A DNA stretch of 64,000 nucleotides from Propioniciclava flava (GTDB lineage Bacteria; Actinomycetota; Actinomycetes; Propionibacteriales; Propionibacteriaceae). The notes beneath the pieces are model-generated. The model made no database searches. It was given only the letters and a program-made list of their open reading frames with translations, and was not told the DNA's origin. Below, piece after piece: positions 61,954 to 64,000 of the stretch. The DNA is taken from positions 165,948 through 229,947 of the forward strand of contig NZ_PPCV01000006.1 in NCBI RefSeq assembly GCF_004126535.1, read 5' to 3'. Each line of letters opens with the position of its first letter. The stretch's first letter is position 1. The position numbers and the translations under genes are program-made.

Positions 61954-62320
61954 CTGAATCGAGGTGCGCGTCCGGTCGTGAACGCACACGAGGCAGGTCA
62001 CCTGACGCGCCAGAGGCCTGGACAGGGTCGCTCCACGACACAGCTTCCGACGACAGGCTGGCGAGCGTTCATCCACGTCGGGTCGCCACCGTGCGCCTGT
62101 GTCGCGGTGCCTGGACTGGATGGCGGTTCACACGGGCCGCGAGCTTTCGACGTGCTCCTCACGGAGGCAACCACCTTGAGGGGACTACCCCTTCGCCGTC
62201 TGTCCCATCTGCGCCGCCTCGTCATGGGGTGGCCCGTAGGGCAGCAGTTGGGCACGCGGCTGGGGGTGCCCCTCTGTCGTTCCTCACGTGCGAGAGCGGT
62301 GCTCAGCCCGCCTGCCGCCC
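61954..62320. other. Unassigned region between the IS and the HIT-family gene
   Basis: 367 nt with short spurious frames. No promoter, ribosome-binding site or family is recognised. It is the DNA split by the IS from the rplJ upstream region. Confidence 0.45.
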
Positions 62321-62836
62321 TCAGTCCGTGACGCGGACGGCATCGCTTTCGGCGAGGGAGAGCAGGTTGCTGGTGATGGCCGCCCGCAGGTCGTTGTGCC
62401 TGTCGCTGAGGGCTGTCGTGGGGCTCGTCCACCTGGTCAGCTCGTAGAGCCATACGGGCCGCCGGACGAGCTCGGGCGGCTCCCATTCGTAGCGGGGCCA
62501 AATGTGTGCGTGAACGAAGGCATCCGCGTTGCCCAGGATGTCGATGTTCACGCGGCGGAAGGCGGGGTCTGCCTCACGGCATGCCTGTTCGACCGCGGTG
62601 GCGAGCAGGTCGGCATCTGCGAGGAACTGGACGCGGTCCTTGCGGGGCATCTCGGCGAGGGCTGTCGCGTGGGGGTCTTTGCCGAGCAGTACGCAGTATC
62701 CGGGGAGGAACTGGACGTCACCAATCACGGCGTAGCCACTTGGGATTTCGGCGAGAACGGTGGGGTTCCCTCCTCGTGCTGCGGAGCCGATGCGGTCGTC
62801 GCGCCAATCCATGATTGCGACGCTATCGGAGCTCAT
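62321..62836 (-). CDS. HIT-family hydrolase-like protein
   Basis: The 171-residue product contains GDVQFLPGYCVLLGKDP, RRVNIDILGNADAFVHAHIWPRYEWEP and a C-terminal PVWLYEL segment typical of HIT proteins in actinobacteria. The H-x-H-x-H motif reads F-V-H-A-H: the first His is Phe, the nucleophile-position and last His are kept. Family members cleave nucleotide phosphates such as Ap4A; the substrate is unknown. The ATG at 62836 is used here; MDWRDDRIG from 62812 is an alternative and is where homologues usually begin. The start overlaps the end of the IS110 remnant by 14 nt. It is oriented toward the IS. Confidence 0.8.
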   Translation of the reverse strand: MSSDSVAIMDWRDDRIGSAARGGNPTVLAEIPSGYAVIGDVQFLPGYCVLLGKDPHATALAEMPRKDRVQFLADADLLATAVEQACREADPAFRRVNIDILGNADAFVHAHIWPRYEWEPPELVRRPVWLYELTRWTSPTTALSDRHNDLRAAITSNLLSLAESDAVRVTD

Positions 62837-63672
62837 GCCGCGATGGCGTGTGGGTGCGCATCGTCGCGGTGCGCTCGCGGAGCTTGGCGAATAGGACGCC
62901 GGTCCGGCGCCTTGCGCGGGTGATCAGGGTTTGCTCGTGGCGTATTCCTTGGGCACTCATGCGGCCGTAGTGGGCGCGGGATCCAGGGTCGCGGAGCACC
63001 ACGAACGCGGAGAGTTGCATGGTCCGTTTCGAGATCTTGTCTTCACGCCAGGAGGCGTGCTCGCCGGCGATCGGGATTCCGCATCTGGGGTTCTCGGCGC
63101 AAGGTCGACTCAGGCGGCGAGGTGACCGGTGATTGGAGAGGTATTCGTGGTGGCTTCGGTGAGGAGCCGGGCCGCGACCCTGTCCCGACTCCGGGCATGC
63201 TCATCAGGAGCGGCTGAAAAAGGGTGCTGCTCAACGAGTTGCTCGGCCACGACAGCGATCTCATCCCGCCACGGGCGCAACGCGACGAGTTCAACCGCCA
63301 GGCGCGGCAGCACGCGCGCTGCGGCGTCGGCGCCGGTGATCACAATGGTCTGCTCACTCCGCGAGAGTCTGCTCACTCCGCGCGGGTCTGCTCACTCCGC
63401 GCCCTGACGATCTCCGCGGCCCAGGGGCGACCCTGGCGAGGCACGTTCTTCAGTCGGTACTTCTCCCCCGCTGGCTTTCTCGCCATCGGGAAGGGCAGCG
63501 CCGCACGCAGCCGGTGTTCGTCCCTCGGGAGTGTTCGGTCAAACACTCGCACCCAGGCACGGTCAAGCGTGAAGGCGTGGAAATCGCCTTTGCCGACGTC
63601 GAGCCCGACGAACACATCGACCGCGTCGATTCTATCGATGCTGCTGACAGCAGTGTCTTCCCGCTCGCTCAC
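62823..63672 (-). pseudogene. Frameshifted and deleted IS110-family transposase
   Basis: Fragments of one DEDD transposase lie in order in different frames. N-terminus from the GTG at 63672: DVFVGLDVGKGDFHAFTLD and FDRTLPRDEHRLR. Middle: VLPRLAVELVALRPWRDE and LVEQHPF. Then SMPGVGT in another frame, RVAARLLTEAT with TGHLAA and a stop, and finally RGEHASW-like, MQLSAFVVLRDPGSRAHYGR and HEQTLITRARRR to a stop at 62823. From TGHLAA to GEHASW the spacing is one base short of 19 codons, so this is a -1 frameshift. The central part between the first two pieces is deleted and holds a 19-bp triple repeat. The element is dead. Confidence 0.85.
63349..63402. repeat. Three tandem 19-bp repeats inside the IS110 remnant
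   Basis: GTCTGCTCACTCCGCG at 63349-63364, 63368-63383 and 63387-63402, period 19 bp. Nineteen is not a multiple of three, so each added copy shifts the frame. Confidence 0.9.
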
Positions 63673-64000
63673 AACTACTTCCGCCACGGTGCGTCTCGGA
63701 AGCCACGTCACGAACGGCCTCGAGCACGCAAAGGCCCAGCCCCTCTCAGCGAGAGCGGACCCCCAACCAGGCGCCGCAACAACGCCCCAGTCCAACACGG
63801 GCAGGGCGCAGCCAATCCCTGCCGAGTCCGGTAGGCCGTCACATGCTCCCTCAAGGGTCACTAAGAAGATAGGGCTGGGGCTGGGGGGCTGGTTTGTCGT
63901 GGTTGGGTCTACCCCTGTCGGTAGCGTGTACCGGTTCGGGAGGCGTGGTCCACCGTTTCCCGGGCCATTCAACCAGCCTTGGGGGCGCATGTTCACTCTC
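63673..64000. other. Region upstream of the IS110 remnant to the window edge
   Basis: About 330 nt. One long minus-strand frame crosses it into the transposase N-terminus but has no recognisable domain before the DVFVGLDVGK segment. It is probably the non-coding end of the IS110 element and flanking DNA. Confidence 0.45.

Larger units (their letters stand above)
60308..61958. repeat. 5-bp target-site duplication CTGAA flanking the IS
   Basis: CTGAA at 60308-60312 and at 61954-61958, immediately outside the inverted repeats, in direct orientation. Confidence 0.85.

Noticed and set aside
63349..63402. Short CRISPR-like array
   Set aside because: The repeats are directly adjacent with 3-nt joins and no spacers, inside a broken transposase.

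Overview
This is high-GC actinobacterial DNA, most likely from a propionic acid bacterium (Propionibacteriaceae). The pointers are the adenosylcobalamin-dependent methylmalonyl-CoA mutase operon (mutA-mutB-meaB), an RpfB-like resuscitation factor, the fused two-domain ECF ATPase, the rplQ and rpsC tails, a TTG-started rpoB, and TAGGGT-type -10 boxes. No tRNA, rRNA or CRISPR array was found.

Layout. 1-5.1 kb: glmS (cut off at the left edge) diverges from coaA, followed by glmM, rpsI and rplM on the minus strand. 5.2-10.7 kb: the remnant of a sortase-anchored surface protein, gtrA-marC, a yccF-like gene, the coupled trmB-truA-methyltransferase set and a csbD-like gene. 10.7-16.1 kb: a cobalamin riboswitch followed by five genes, each joined to the next by an ATGA overlap. 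They encode a secreted alpha/alpha-toroid protein, a small secreted Cys-rich protein and the T, A and S parts of an ECF importer. I read this as a B12 capture and import system. 16.1-17.9 kb: sodA and rpf. 18.2-22.2 kb: infA-rpmJ-rpsM-rpsK-rpsD-rpoA-rplQ. 22.3-28 kb: a DUF1707 gene, fhs, map, adk, secY and a SRAP/HMCES-type gene. 28-37.8 kb: the complete S10-spc ribosomal protein cluster. 38.3-43.4 kb: mutA-mutB-meaB. 43.4-46.1 kb: gltX, a flavin reductase-like gene and a small membrane protein. 46.2-60 kb: tuf, fusA, rpsG, rpsL, rpoC, rpoB, rplL and rplJ. 60-64 kb: accessory DNA with an intact IS1380-family element (matched inverted repeats and a 5-bp target duplication), a HIT-family gene and a frameshifted IS110-family transposase.

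How it fits together. Most of the window is translation and transcription machinery. Cobalamin is the second theme: the riboswitch operon probably senses and imports the cofactor, or a corrinoid related to it, that the mutase 22 kb away requires, and MeaB protects that mutase. The most interesting items are the candidate intrinsic-factor-like B12 capture operon, an rplQ gene whose conserved C-terminal 'sunset' domain lies in frame behind a TAA stop, the glmS/coaA start codons that overlap on opposite strands, and the precisely bounded IS insertion just upstream of the rplJL promoter.
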